Assembly (NCBI GenBank): GCA_029851415.1
Contig: CM056743.1
Location: 310,001-374,000 of the forward strand
Length of the DNA: 64,000 nucleotides
Direction: 5' to 3'
From: Eretmocerus hayati
Lineage: Eukaryota; Arthropoda; Insecta; Hymenoptera; Aphelinidae
The translations under genes and the position numbers were made by a program. Under the pieces are notes generated by a model, which was not told the DNA's origin, searched no databases, and saw only the letters and a program-made list of their open reading frames with translations. Below, piece by piece: positions 1 to 11,934 of the stretch (positions are counted from its first letter, which is position 1; every line of letters starts with the position of its first letter).

Positions 1-1790
1 GATGGCGCCCACTCGGCCCCGACTGATATTGATATTGGGGATTACGCATCGAGTGGAAGAGGACTCGTGTTCGTGACCTATGCCCTGGCCGCGACGAGCC
101 TATTCGTGAGCCCTACGAAAATCGTCCTGATACGTTCGCACATAGCTAAACTTTGACGCGTCCTAGCTTCCTGAAACCACCAAGACCGTCTTCAGCAGAT
201 CAGAATACATAAGAGAATATAGTGTGTGATGATTTTCGGTCGATTGAATCGAATTCGGAGGATCGTTTTCAATTTCACAGAAATCTGGCGTTTCCCGGAA
301 AATTGTCGCTTTTCCACTCCGATCGGTATCTCGCGATTCACAAAGGCCCTTAACTTCTGAGGCTCAAACGAACCCGATTTTCGGTTTCTACGGCCAAAAA
401 TACGTAAGAAAACATTGTTTGATCACCGTTTGGTGCCACCGCGTAGGTTCTGCACGCTATAACTTTGTTTTCAGAAATAGCGTAAAAATGACGTTTTCAC
501 TCTATTCCCCGAGGATAACCAAGGATTTTGCCAGAACCTGAAAGTTCTTTTTAAAAATCCGCAGGAAATTATTTCATTATCTACGTGCAAAATAGCAAAA
601 AATTGGCCCTCAGGCGTAACGATTTTCGAAAATTTCCATTTTTCGGCCCACCCTAACTATACAATATTGCTCTATTGATACTGTTTGGGACTCGACTCAC
701 AGCACCTCCGGTCAGGTACAGGTAACACGAGATCCTACTGCTTGTAGGCAGAAGAGGAGAGCCCGTTCACGCAGTAAACGGCCACACCCGAAACTTCAGT
801 ATGAGGATTCTCTATAGCTCTTACTTGAAAAGGTGGAAGTAGGCTGAAGGCCCATGGGTTAACAGTGCATATGACGCGCGAGTGAGAGAGACGAGTGCGT
901 TCGAGGCGGGCTCGAATGAATGTTGAAATCTGGCGATCTATGACACCGCCACGGCAATTGTGAAAGAATTGAACCCCACTAAACTTGGCGTTTACTTGGT
1001 GAAGAGTGACGTGCCGTGTGAAACATATGGCGAAGTGTTCGCATCCAAGAAAATCCTTCTACGGGGCGAAGCCTCCTCACTGGCGCTAAGGAGAGTTCAA
1101 CCTTCAGAATTACCAGACGAGTCATTTCGGACTTTGAATTTGACGAGCTACAAGATGGCGCAACTCATTTCTTTTGAATATTCCGGGAAAATTCCCCCGT
1201 TCTAGCGGGATTCCTATCATCTTGAGATTCTGTTTTCACTATACAAGGCAAAAAATCGAACGATGTGGTAATCAACTTCGATCCGATTTGGGCGAAAAAG
1301 GCCGAGGAGTGTCCACATTAACTCGGTCACACGATGTACATGACCAGAACGGGTGATGACTATATATTCTCCTCATGCAGTCGGTCCTCGGGGAAGTCAC
1401 CCGCTTGTATGTTATGAGGTTTTTTTCGACGCTCTTGATCGATTCTGTGTTTCAAATAATGAATCCCAGAAATCCTCCGGAGTCCCAAACATGTATCATG
1501 AAGCTCTAGTGCGGATAATCGTTGTCTGAAACATTTTGTAATCTGACTTGACCTCCGCTAGATAGATAGCGTTTAGTACGGGTAGATGGTAACCATTGTA
1601 GCTCCGAAAGTGAGCGTGTTATTGGAAATTTTTAGATCAAAATTTCCCATGATCACAGCGAAAATTGACGAAGCTCCTCCTAGGTTGGTATTCTGCGTCA
1701 TTCTTGGAATGTATTCTTCCATCAGTCCAAACGCAACCGTTTATTGCGCGTTGTACATAAGTTTACGTCCATGAATTTACGTGAATCTGG
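1..1790. other. No gene or repeat recognised
   Basis: No reading frame here exceeds about 80 codons or resembles a known family, and I see no long inverted or direct repeat. The sequence is moderately AT-rich. It may be intergenic DNA or old transposon remains. Confidence 0.5.
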
Positions 1791-2270
1791 GTTGAATATT
1801 TGGTCTCGTCGATCTTGAAGGACGGTGGGGAACTAAATAAATTCCCAAAATTTCATCATGGAAATTCTATTGCAACGTTTCATCCACTAGGTTTTGTGGA
1901 CCTCATCAGGCTTCAGGTTTGTTATTCTTTAGATCTTCATGATATTTTTTGAACGATCTTGTAATAGAGCACAGACATAACGTCTAGCTCCTGTCAATAC
2001 AAGTAAACAGAGTGAGTGGAGTACAATACAAGTAAAAAGAGTCACTCACTCTATTTACTTGTATTGACAGGAGCTAGACGTTATGTCTGTGCTCTATTAC
2101 AAGATCGTTCAAAAAATATCATGACGATCTAAAGAATAACAAACCTGAAGCCTGATGAGGTCCACAAAACCTAGTGGACGAAACGTTGCAATAAAATTTC
2201 CATCATGAAATTTTGGGAATTCATTTAGTTCCCCACCGTCCTTCAAGATCGATGATACCAAATATTCAAC
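1791..2270. repeat. Foldback element 1, near-perfect 480-bp palindrome
   Basis: The left arm begins GTTGAATATTTGGT and the right arm ends with its reverse complement ACCAAATATTCAAC. The arms are about 228 bp, nearly identical, with a loop of roughly 24 bases around 2020-2043. The right arm holds CTGATGA (2152-2158), a 6-bp hairpin stem GTCCAC/GTGGAC (2160-2165 and 2174-2179) and GAAAC (2180-2184), an order resembling a hammerhead ribozyme core. The left arm carries the same motif on the minus strand. No protein is encoded. Confidence 0.85.
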
Positions 2271-2467
2271 TCGTATATTAACCATCAAGGACGAAAAAAT
2301 CTACCAAAATCACTTATGATATTACGTGAATCTGATTCACGGACACAATGCTTAGGGAGAGATGATAGATTTGACGGAAATTCTCGAGATAACTACGCAT
2401 GAGCAACTTGATAATGCCTTAAGAAATAAAAATTCTATTGGAATGGCTATACTACGATCCCCTGCTC

Positions 2468-2689
2468 TACCCTAGATTAAAAGAAGAATAAAGCAAATTG
2501 GTCACGCAGAACCAAAAATGTTACGAAAAAATACTCAGCGCCCGGTTTCGAATCGCACCAAAGATTGGCTCTGCTTGGCTCTTGGCGCGTGAGGAACGGT
2601 GAACTGCACAATCAAGCGCCGAGTATTTTTTCGCAATATTTCTGGTTCTACGTGACCAATTTACTTCGTTCTTTTTTTAATCTTGGGTA
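2468..2689. mobile_element. MITE-like element with ~65-bp inverted ends
   Basis: Both ends read TACCC(T/A)AGATTAAAA inward, and the match continues for about 65 bp (for example AAATTGGTCACG, then AAAAAATACTC). The GC-rich middle (about 2540-2620), read on the minus strand, contains GATTCGAAACC, which resembles a pol III B box, so a tRNA-derived core is possible. No transposase is present, so the element would be non-autonomous. Confidence 0.7.
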
Positions 2690-3360
2690 ACTCGACAAGA
2701 AATTCAATCCGATGGTTTTATTTCAGGGTTCCTGCTCATCCAATAGATGGATTTCGAGATATTATACTTGATGAGAGGCATGTGCAAGAATTTCAAACAA
2801 GTAACTCTCAAAAATTGCCTGTACAAGTTATGATGGTGATTGAAACGAGATACTCAAGAGTAGACTTCTATGTATCACCCTGATTTTTCCCAAAAACCAT
2901 CTTTGTTTATAAAAAAGTTACGCCACTTCTCCTGAAAAACAAATTTTTCATAATCAGATAGGAATGTTCAAAAACAGTTCAACGAATCGTCACCAAATTT
3001 GGCATGTTTACTGACCTCAATGAGGACTATCGATTGTGTGGGTTTTCAGCCTCATTAGTCAACTATTGGAGGATTGACACCCATTTGTCTATAACAGATC
3101 TTTCTCGATCAAACCTATGTACCTCCAACCGAAAATATGCTAGAGCAATACATTTTTCTCGAATCTGTAGATTTATTTCACAAGCTAGAAGATGAAACCA
3201 TAGCGAACCCGCTCAAAGCTATCTTCACAGAGTTATAGGCGATAACGCGTAAAAAGAGTAAATTTTCACACTTTTTCATCATTAATAATTTTTCCGGCAG
3301 GAAAAATTTGTTCGGAAGTGGTAGACATGGTTTTAGAAGGTGTCCTGCACCTGAAAAATA

Positions 3361-5387
3361 ACACCGGCACACACAAAAAAAAGAGTATCTATACTTTTGA
3401 CCAGACCTACTTTTCTTTATGTATTTTGGCACGCTGAATCCGAATCCGAGGTGAGTTTGGCCCGGCTACTTCTTGTTTTCGAGGAAATCGTGAAAATTAG
3501 GTGGAAATCGTGGGAATAGTGTGAAACAGCATTATATTTCCGATGAATACCCGTGAATCTACATATTTTGAGCTGAAAACCTGTATAAGGGGGTTTTTGG
3601 GGCCACTGAATACGAATACGGTGTCCGAATACCGATTTTCTCAAATCCAAGATGGCGGTCGGAAAATGGCGGAATGGAAATCTCCGACAACTGCTCAGTT
3701 TAACTCCAAAGACTCTTCTCGGGAGTTCTTGGTCGTGTTCTGAGATTTTCGGGGTCACTGAATATAAATACAGTGTCAGAATACTGATTTTCTCAGATCC
3801 AAGAAGGCGGCTTCGAAATGGCGGGATGGAAATTTCCAAAAACTGCTCAGTATATCTTCATGGGTCTCTTCTTGAGGGTTTTTGGGGTTGCTGATCACGA
3901 ATATGATATCAAAATGATGATTCCGTGGAATCCAGGATGGCGGAGGAGGATCTGGCCCAAATCCTAAGGAGGCAACGGACCCTTGAGCTCCCAAATCCTC
4001 GGACCCGGTCTACCTCGAGCTCAGTCGGACTTTCGCAGTAATGGAACTTCATTCAAGATTAGCCCTACGCTGGGTGGCCGGAAGAGTGGCGAGCTCCGAG
4101 CCATCGTGTGGCTGGACGTCGAGCGAAGACTGGCCGTCTAGCGCCCGTTGCGTATCGAGGGAGGGCTCAGCTTGAGACGGAATGAGCTAGTGAGTTTGTG
4201 AGCTTGGCGCTTTGTTGATCAAGTTATGGGTTTGAAAATGTCACTTCTAGTGACCAGAGTATTCAGCTCAAGATGGAGTAGGTTTGTGGGTTTAGGAGCT
4301 TGGGAATTTGTTGCCTACCTAGAATTTGGGTAAGATCCTCCTCTCGCTTCTCTTCACCAAAAGACTGAACTCGGGGGGTGACCGGGTCCGAGGATTTGGG
4401 GGCTTGGGGTTGGTTGCCTTCCTAGGATTTGGGCGAGATCCTCCTCTCGCTTCTCTCCACCAAGGGACTGAACTCGAGGGTGACCGGGTCCGAGGATTTG
4501 GGGGCTTGGGGGTTGGTTGCCTTCCTAGGATTTGGGCAAGATTCTCCTCTCGCTTCTCTTTACCAAAAGACTGAACTCGAGGGTGACCGGGTCCGAGGAT
4601 TTGGGGGCTTGGGGTTGGTTGCCTTCCTAGGATTCGGGCAAGATCCTCCTCTCGCTTCTCTTTACCAAAGGACTGAACTCGAGGTTAGCCGGGTCTGAGG
4701 ATTTGGAAGCTTGGGAGTTGGTTGCCTTCCTAGGACTGGGCCAAGATTCTCCTCTCGCTTCTATTTACCAAAGGACTGAACTCGAGGGTGACCGGGTCCG
4801 AGGATTTGAGGGCTTGTGGGTTGGTTGCCTCCCTAGGATTTGAGCAAGATCCTCCTCCCACTTCTCTTCACCCGAGTACTGAGCTCGAGGTAGACCGGGT
4901 CCAAAAATTTGGGAGCTTAAGGGTCCGTTGCCTCCTTAGGATTTGGGCCAGATCCTCCTCCGCCATCCTGGATTCCACGGAATCATCATTTTGATATCAT
5001 ATTCGTGATCAGCAACCCCAAAAACCCCCAAGAAGAGACCCATGAAGATATACTGAGCAGTTTTTGGAAATTCCCATTCCGCCATTTTGAAGCCGCCATC
5101 TTGGATTTGAGAAAATCGGTATTCGGGAATCGTATTCGTATTCAGCGGCCCCAAAAAACCCCTAATACAGGTTTTCAGCTCAAAATATGTAGATTCACGG
5201 ATATTCATCAAAAATGTAATGCTGTTTCACACTATTCCCACGATTTCCACCTAATTTTCACGATTTCCTCGAAAACAAAAAGTAGCCGGGCCAAACCGAC
5301 CTCGGATTCGGATTCAGCGTACCGAAATACATAAAGAAAAGTAGGTCTGGTCAAGAGTACAGATACTTTTTTTTTGTGTGCCGGTGT
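3361..5387. mobile_element. Foldback element 2 with internal tandem repeats
   Basis: The ends are ACACCGGCACACA (left) and its complement TGTGTGCCGGTGT (right). The left arm runs to about 4020 and the right arm from about 4870, and both hold the same ordered blocks such as TGGCGGAGGAGGATCTGGCC and its complement. The left arm has an extra internal duplication of a block containing GATTTTCTCA(A/G)ATCCAAGA (near 3635 and 3785). Long inverted arms flanking direct repeats match the architecture of Drosophila FB/Galileo-type foldback elements; that class assignment is inference. Short open frames in the arms appear on both strands and are not genes. Confidence 0.8.
4270..4935 (+). repeat. Tandem repeat, ~103-bp unit, about 6 copies
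   Basis: The motif CCGGGTC recurs with its GGG at 4384, 4486, 4589, 4691, 4794 and 4897, giving spacings of 102-103 bp. Each unit also carries a version of TTGGTTGCCTTCCTAGGA and CTCCTCTCGCTTCTCT. Because 103 is not a multiple of three, frames crossing it rotate, so the 82- and 89-codon frames here are not protein-coding evidence. It forms the loop region of foldback element 2. Confidence 0.85.
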
Positions 5388-7027
5388 AATGAAACCAGCA
5401 CCTACCTTCCACCGCCGAAATTACGCCCTCTTCGAGCTAATCCTACTGGCCTAACTCGAGAAGCGAATGGGGCTTGTTTGAGCATTACTACTTGCTAAAA
5501 TCAACGTGACTTGCGAGATCCACAGAAGAAATGCAGTCCTTGGAGAGGATCCATCGATTCGTTCTGTGGGATGGTCGGGCTGTATCTGCATCACAAAAAT
5601 GCCGATGTTTTGCCCAACAATAGTACATGGACCTCACCTACGTACGGTCATCAGTGCTAGACAAGCAGACCACGAGATACAAACTAGGTATACAGGAAAC
5701 ATGACATCCCCTATCGTTTGTACTGAAACAAATCAGCGGACGTAACGTGGGGAAGGAGTCTGCAGAATGAGCACGATTGAATGAATCGATGAGTGACTTT
5801 TTGTGAGAGAGGTAATTAAGAGTCGTGAGAGAGTGTATGAATCCAAAGGTTGATCGGAGTGGTCTGCCGCGATGAGGCCCGTCGTCCGCGACGATGGGTC
5901 TGCAAGCGACATCTCACTCTGGGATGGGGTACCGACGAGATCGTGTCAAAGACACTGAGGTTGCATCGACTGCGGCCAATGCATCGTCATGTCACGGGGA
6001 GATGCGAGGGGGAACCTCTGAGCCTTCCCACGTCACACAAAGATCGTAGGATATGAGGAAAAGGAAGAACAATTATCCCGTTTCCAATCTGACACAATGG
6101 AAATTCAATTATTGCAGACGAGCCTTGACGAAGCACGTGTGTTTCTCTACGGCAAAGATTCCCGTCGGTGTAGGAATGGATCAACTACTGGTTGACCGAT
6201 TGACAAGTAGAGGTTATTCATCCAACCAAAATCACGATTGATTGAGTACGATACAGCTATCACCTTCAATCGGAAGAACGTATATCATCGTCTTTCAAAA
6301 CACCTGAACATATCTTGCATGTCGATACTGAATCTCTCAAGGTAAGTTAGGATATACTTGATTTGAGTCACGGGGAGACTAGCCATTTCAGAATTTTGGT
6401 ACTATACTTGAGGTCCAAAAAAGCTGTAGCTTCTCAATATAGAAAGTTTTGAATATCACTTCGCAAGACCAAAATTGCTTGGGTCCTTGCTACTCAATTG
6501 GAATTATACTCACGGGAGAACATTTGCACCAGCTTCCACAGAATGATATTGTTTTTCTGATTCACGAATGTTTCTTGCTTCAAACAGGGACATATCGAGC
6601 TGAGGAGAATTCTCGGCATCCTTTTCTTGAGATCCGAGATCCTAGAACATATGGGATGAGTTAGAACACTTGACTCTGGTGAGATGAGAAGGACTCAAAT
6701 ATGGATGCCGATAATCATAAATTGCATCGTGGAGGATTCTTCTTGATTTCCTTGCAACAAGGGAAAAACTTTCCCCATGCCTTATGAAAGTGAAATTGCA
6801 GCCCTCGCACCCTTTTCTTACACTATCTCCTATCGATCATCCTGAGGTGGTTCTCTTATCACGATCTGCAACGTCACTCATCTTCAAACTCAAACTCTTT
6901 AGAGGATCAGAAATTGTCGAGAACTGTGCTTGAGAGTGAAGACAGTGTGTAGAGTACATGTTTGATCACGGGCATGCGTTTGAGAACATTGATATTCTCC
7001 GACGTTCTCGATTAGGAATCAACCTGA
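5388..7027. other. No gene recognised
   Basis: Only short frames occur (at most about 80 codons), without similarity to known families. No strong repeat was seen. Confidence 0.45.
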
Positions 7028-7100
7028 GACAGCAGTATCAGCTCAGTTGGTAGCGTGCTAGCTGCAAAATCAAACCTGCTCGAGTGAGTTCGATTCACGT
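7028..7100 (+). repeat. tRNA-derived sequence, Cys-like (SINE head or tRNA relic)
   Basis: TCAGCTCAGTTGGTAGCG (about 7040-7057) is a good pol III A box and D arm, and AGTTCGATTCAC a good B box and T arm. Between them lies an anticodon-loop-like CTGCAAA, whose central GCA would be Cys. The acceptor ends do not pair convincingly, so a functional tRNA is unlikely. A tRNA-derived SINE head or tRNA pseudogene fits better. Confidence 0.5.
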
Positions 7101-7189
7101 CGATATCACTCGGGAATTTCTTCTGAGACCTTTTCGTGGGGAATAATCCTCCTCATCATACTCCACCTACTCTGCAATGGTATTTTTTG

Positions 7190-8340
7190 CTGCGATCGGA
7201 AAGCACGGTAGCGCCTTGCTGGCGAGTATATGAAAAAGACTCGCAGCGCTGCCGTGGCTCATATACACCAAGTTGGGGTTTTTCAACCTCGCGCTTTCCC
7301 TGGATCATAAACTATTGTGGATTTTAGTAAGTACTAGCCACGATGCACACCGTGAGCTTGGTCATATTTGTGACCAAGTACTAGCTTGTTCCGCCGGGAT
7401 AGAATTCAACAACTCTGTTCCCCGACTCATGATGTTAGTTCTTTACCCCTGGAAGAGGTTAGAGTTTTTGACCCCTGGAACGTCAATTGAACTGCAGGTC
7501 TGCTGCTTTTTGATGACGCAGATTGATATTGGAGTAATCCAATCCAACCTACGTACCTACAAAGCTCTTCGAGATCTCAAAGTCGCATTCTGAAGGATTT
7601 TGATGGAAATTATTAATGAAATCAGATGAGAACATTCGAAAAAATTTGAATCTACGCTTGATGTTGCGCGTTTTGCCATTCCTCGGCACATCCGGCTCTT
7701 CAGGGAGACTGGAGGGATCTGTCACGTTGCCCTAAGTGGCTTGGTAATCGAAATTTCGATCTTCCTTATATATGAATCGCAGTGATATCTAAGCGATTGT
7801 CGGTAAGGCCCTCATCTTGGTCGTTTGTAAGCCGACAGCCAGCGGAGATTAGAATTAATATGCTAATCGATCGATATGAACGACCAGTCCCTCTGAAGAG
7901 CCGGATCTGCCGAAGAAAGGCGGAACGCATCGACATCAAGCGTAGATTCAAATTTTTTCGAATGTTCTCATCTAATTCCATCAATAATTCCCATCAAAAT
8001 CCTTCAAAATGCGACTCTGACATCTCGAAGAGCTTTGAAGGTGCGTAAGTTGAATTGGATTACTCCAATATCAATCTGCGTCATTAGGAAACAGCAGACT
8101 TGGTGTTCAATTAGCGTTCCAGGGGACAAGAAGTAACATTTCGATTTGAAATTCTCGGGGGCCAGAAGGTAGCGATCGTTCATATCGATCGATTAGCATA
8201 TTAATTCTAATTTGTTTCCCGACCTCCCAGATTCCCGGCCTCTCCGATAAGATTCGGCGAGGATTTTCGTCTCTAGCCACTTGCGAGTTTCGACTCACCT
8301 CGATTTCAACACTGCGTATGAGTGTACCACGCGCTGTTGT
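7190..8340 (+). repeat. Interspersed repeat family B, copy 1 (split by a foldback)
   Basis: This copy starts with an imperfect hairpin (CACGGTAGCGC ... GCGCTGCCGTG), followed by CACCAAGTTGGGGTTTTT, CTCGCGCTT and TAGCCACGATG (to about 7446). It resumes near 8216 with GAGGATTTTCGTCTCTAGCC. The same order of blocks recurs at 49.8-50.16 kb (minus) and 56.5-61.0 kb (plus). No coding frame is shared. The family class is unknown. Confidence 0.6.
7447..8127. mobile_element. Foldback element 3 within family B copy 1
   Basis: The left arm begins CCCCTGGAACGTCAATTGAA and the right arm ends with a near match to its complement at about 8127. Arms are about 250 bp and diverged at scattered positions. Shared blocks include GATGAGAACATTCGAAAAAA and its complement. 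A related block (TTACTCCAAT ... GAAGGATGTTGATGGAA) occurs at 53.93-54.0 kb, so the family is repeated in the window. Confidence 0.7.
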
Positions 8341-9945
8341 GTGCGGAAGTGTATGGGATCAAACTCATCTGTCTGTCTTTTGACATCTGGGATAGGGCAT
8401 AAGGCACGTATACCAGCGAACGCTAGGGAACGCTGATGATAATAGTTGGATCTGGAGGGAAAAATACGCTGCTAGAAGAGATTAGCAGAATGTTTTCTCA
8501 AGTAGTCTCAGATGATCACTTGAACTAATGATGAATACGGAAAACTGATGAAATTCCAAAATCATGCTGAGAATACCCACAAAGAGTTTCATTTTCCCTG
8601 GGGTTCAAGCCACTCCATTCTCACCTCATAGAAGAAAGGAGAAAGCATTCTCAAACGACGAGGCCAGCAATTCAATTGAAATAATGGGAAGGTTCGAGTT
8701 TATTGAGGAAACTGATACAAGAAAAGAGCATCCGAGCGCCCGCCATTCAGTGGATTCGAAACGCGAGAGAGAGCCGGACATATGTAAAGTGGATGAGAAA
8801 TAGATATTCAAGCGAGCACTTACATATCCGCACGCACACTACACCAGACTGCTGCTCTCAGGATGACGCACGCCTGGGGTCGACTCTGCTACTGCTCTCT
8901 TAGCTTCGACGAGGGCTGGATGCGTGCTCGTAGTTGTCCGGTTGCAGGATGCCTCAGCCACTGCAGGCTCTGCGTATGTGGCCGAAACGATCCTGGGCAC
9001 GCGCGACGCAAGAAGCTTCGACATGGACACCTCTCAACGCGCGAGATGTGTCACGTTTCACGACCGAAACGAGTCTCTCCTCGCTCGCGAATATCGTGCT
9101 CAGAGTGATGATGGATTGGCGATATTTTGGGGCGAACCGAGTAGCCATCGCTTTATCTCTCTCTTCCATACCTGTTGTGAAGTAACATCTAGACCATTGT
9201 AATATACATGAGATTAATATATAGCGCCGAGGAGAGACCGACGGGACTTTCCCCGTCACAGCGCGAGGAATTGAGCTTTTTTAACATCATAATCAACACT
9301 CCTCTGAAGAACAGCTTGAAACTCAAAAATGCAGATGGAAACTATCGCCTTCGTGAAGTACGTAGCTACTCCCATACTTAAATGCATTGTTGAGAGATTA
9401 AGAAAATAACTTTTTGAGAATTGGGATGGGAATGTGGTTTCCACGGAATTGCTCACATGTTACCGGATTGAAATGGTGCTCAGCGTTTCGAAGTAATTCT
9501 TGATAGGTTCTTGAGTCACCTATCAGGTGTGCTGAACTGTGCTTCTCTATCTAACGTTGCTTTTGGAATATAACTATTTTAGTGAGAAAGTTACGAGAAT
9601 TTTGCATAAAAGATTTGAAACATAATTCTGGTCAGTATGACAGGGTCCAAAGGTATTTTTACAATTCTTTCCATTTTGGCAGATGTTCATGTGTTGACCT
9701 ATAGTATCGAAATAGTTAACCTAAAAAAAACTCCGAGACCAACCAAATTTTTGGTGTACCGCTTCCTCGAATATTTGCTCTTGAGCAGATTATCAGGGAA
9801 CTGACGCCTCTATTGAGAAAAGAGCTTTTATCTCAGATTCAGAGCCTGAGTAGAGCACGATAAGGTACATAATCGTCCTCTATGTCAAATACCATGTGAG
9901 AAACGTGTTTATTGGAATTTTGAGGGCTGTTAGAGAAACAGACAT
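8341..9945. other. No gene recognised; GC-richer stretch at 8.83-9.26 kb
   Basis: From about 8830 to 9260 the sequence is richer in G+C and CpG and has several overlapping frames of 60-100 codons on both strands, none recognisable. It could be an old LTR or a degraded coding region. The rest is AT-rich without clear features. Confidence 0.35.
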
Positions 9946-11310
9946 ATAAGTAATCCCGCGCGATAGCGGACCACGAATTGCAGACATATCTCAGATTGTT
10001 TTTCCACTATTCATAATTGATTCTATGGTCCAAAAAATGGACTTTTCACTCTCTATGGGGTCCAAAAAAAATTTTTTGTTTCCATGGGGAATATCTTGGT
10101 GATAGTGTTTTTAGGAAAAAATACCAATCTTTTTCAGTAAAATGCGTGTAGTTCCGAATTAAGGTAAGATACGACCACGCAAATAGTGGCATTCGAAAGG
10201 TGTTCCAAAAATCTATCGAAATATGTTTTGGAAAAATTTTTTTGAGGCTACGGACGCCCCCTATGAGCAGAAAGGTGAACAACAGAAAAAATTCGATTCC
10301 TCAAAAACACAATTTTTCAAAAATCTGAAAATCCATATTTTGATGTAAAATTGCGTGTTCTTCCAGAAAAAAGTGGTCCCAATCTGTGTTTTTGGGTTCT
10401 ACGCTGTTTTTTCTACGTTTTATCAATATTCTCAGCTTTTTCGGTTGAAGAATGGATCTTTCTGCGCATGCGCAGGAATTGAGACTGCTGAAACCATTTT
10501 TATTGAAAAGCCGAGAAAATTTTCTTCAAAATGACTGCCTGGCAAAGTGAATTCGATGTACTGGGTCCAAAGTTACATCGCATTAATGATCAAGCATCCT
10601 CAAGAAGGGTAACTGCAGATCTTGCACTTTCCCATTAGTATCGTGACTCGAGAAGAAGTATCATCATTCTTTAGACCTTCTAACTTTGGGCCCAGTACAT
10701 CGAATCAACTTCGCCAGGTGGTCATTTTGAATGAAATTTCCTCAGCTTTTCAATGAGAAAGGTTTCAGCAGTCTCAATTCCTGCGCATGCGCAGAAAGAT
10801 CCATTCTTCAACCGAAAAGGCTGAGAATATTGATAAAACGTAGAAAAAACAGCGTAGAACCCAAAAACACAGATCGTGCCTACGTTTTTCTGGAAGAACA
10901 CGCAATTTCACATCAAAATATGGATTTTCAGATTTTTAAAAAATTGGGTTTTGGAGGAATTGAATTTTTTCTGTTTTTCACCTTTCTGCTCATAGGAGGC
11001 GTCCGTAGCCTCAAAAAAATTTTTCCAAAACATTTCGATAGATTTTTGGAAGACCTTTCGAATGCCACTATTTGCGTGCTCGTATCTTACCTTAAGTAAA
11101 AACTCCACCCATTTTACTCAAAAAAGATTGGTATTTTTCCCTGAAAACACTATCACAAAAATATTCCCCATGGAAACAAAAAAATTTTTTCTGGACCCCA
11201 TAGAGAATGAAAAGTCCATTTTTTGGACCATAGAATCGATTAAAAATAGTGGAAAAACAATCTGAGATATGTCTGCAATTCGTGGTTCGCTTTCGCGTGG
11301 AATGACTTAT
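9946..11310. mobile_element. Foldback element 4, 1.36 kb
   Basis: The left end ATAAGTAATCCCGCGCGATA is matched at the right by a near complement ending at about 11310. Arms are about 600 bp around a loop at 10.56-10.68 kb. Each arm carries TGCGCATGCGCA (10462-10473 and 10782-10793). A 122-codon frame at 10731-11099 lies wholly in the right arm and is shadowed in the left, so I do not treat it as a gene. The internal layout resembles the foldback at 50.2-51.6 kb. Confidence 0.8.
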
Positions 11311-11934
11311 ATTCATTCAGTGGATTTTTCTCGAGCGAATTATCAAGGAGTCTGCGTAACTTTCAAGAAAAGAGCTCTCCCCTCGTCTTCGGAGTTGATG
11401 AAGGATGGAATGGAGTATTCCATCGTATTGAAAGTCAAATTTCGCGTAGGAAACACGTTCTTTGAAGCATTATGGAGGCCATCAGAGAGCCACAAAAATT
11501 CACGTTGTAATTTTCACCAGCTATATCATCAGGATTTCCGCAAAAGAGGAATACAAACAACAGTCTCGGGAGTTACAATCGGTCAATAAACATTGACGCT
11601 ATTCTAATTGTTCATCCCAAATCGTTGTTTTTTGCAATAGCCGTAAAAATTTTCCAAGTGCACTAAAGTTGTCGCAAAAAATCAGAGAGCTTCCTGGAAC
11701 CTTCAGCTACGAGATGCAATCATAAAACTGGTCACTTCGTTACAACACTGACTGTCTGAGGCCAATTGTTTATAGAAATCGGAATTTCTCGATTTTATTT
11801 TGCTCACAATTCCGCGAGTAATGGGTATATGGAAAAGTTTGTTCTTGGATCTTGTAGTACTGATTCTGCTCTGAATTTAAAAAAAGAAAATATTGCTCTA
11901 CGACCCTTTTGAACCGTAGATACCGATTTTGGAA

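Noticed and set aside
4326..4994. Repetitive frames of 68-89 codons
   Set aside because: Produced by the 103-bp tandem repeat, whose length rotates the frame; no gene.
7028..7100. A working tRNA-Cys gene
   Set aside because: A and B boxes are good but acceptor stem ends do not pair.
10731..11099. 122-codon plus-strand frame
   Set aside because: Entirely within a foldback arm, mirrored on the other side, low-complexity Phe/Lys-rich composition.
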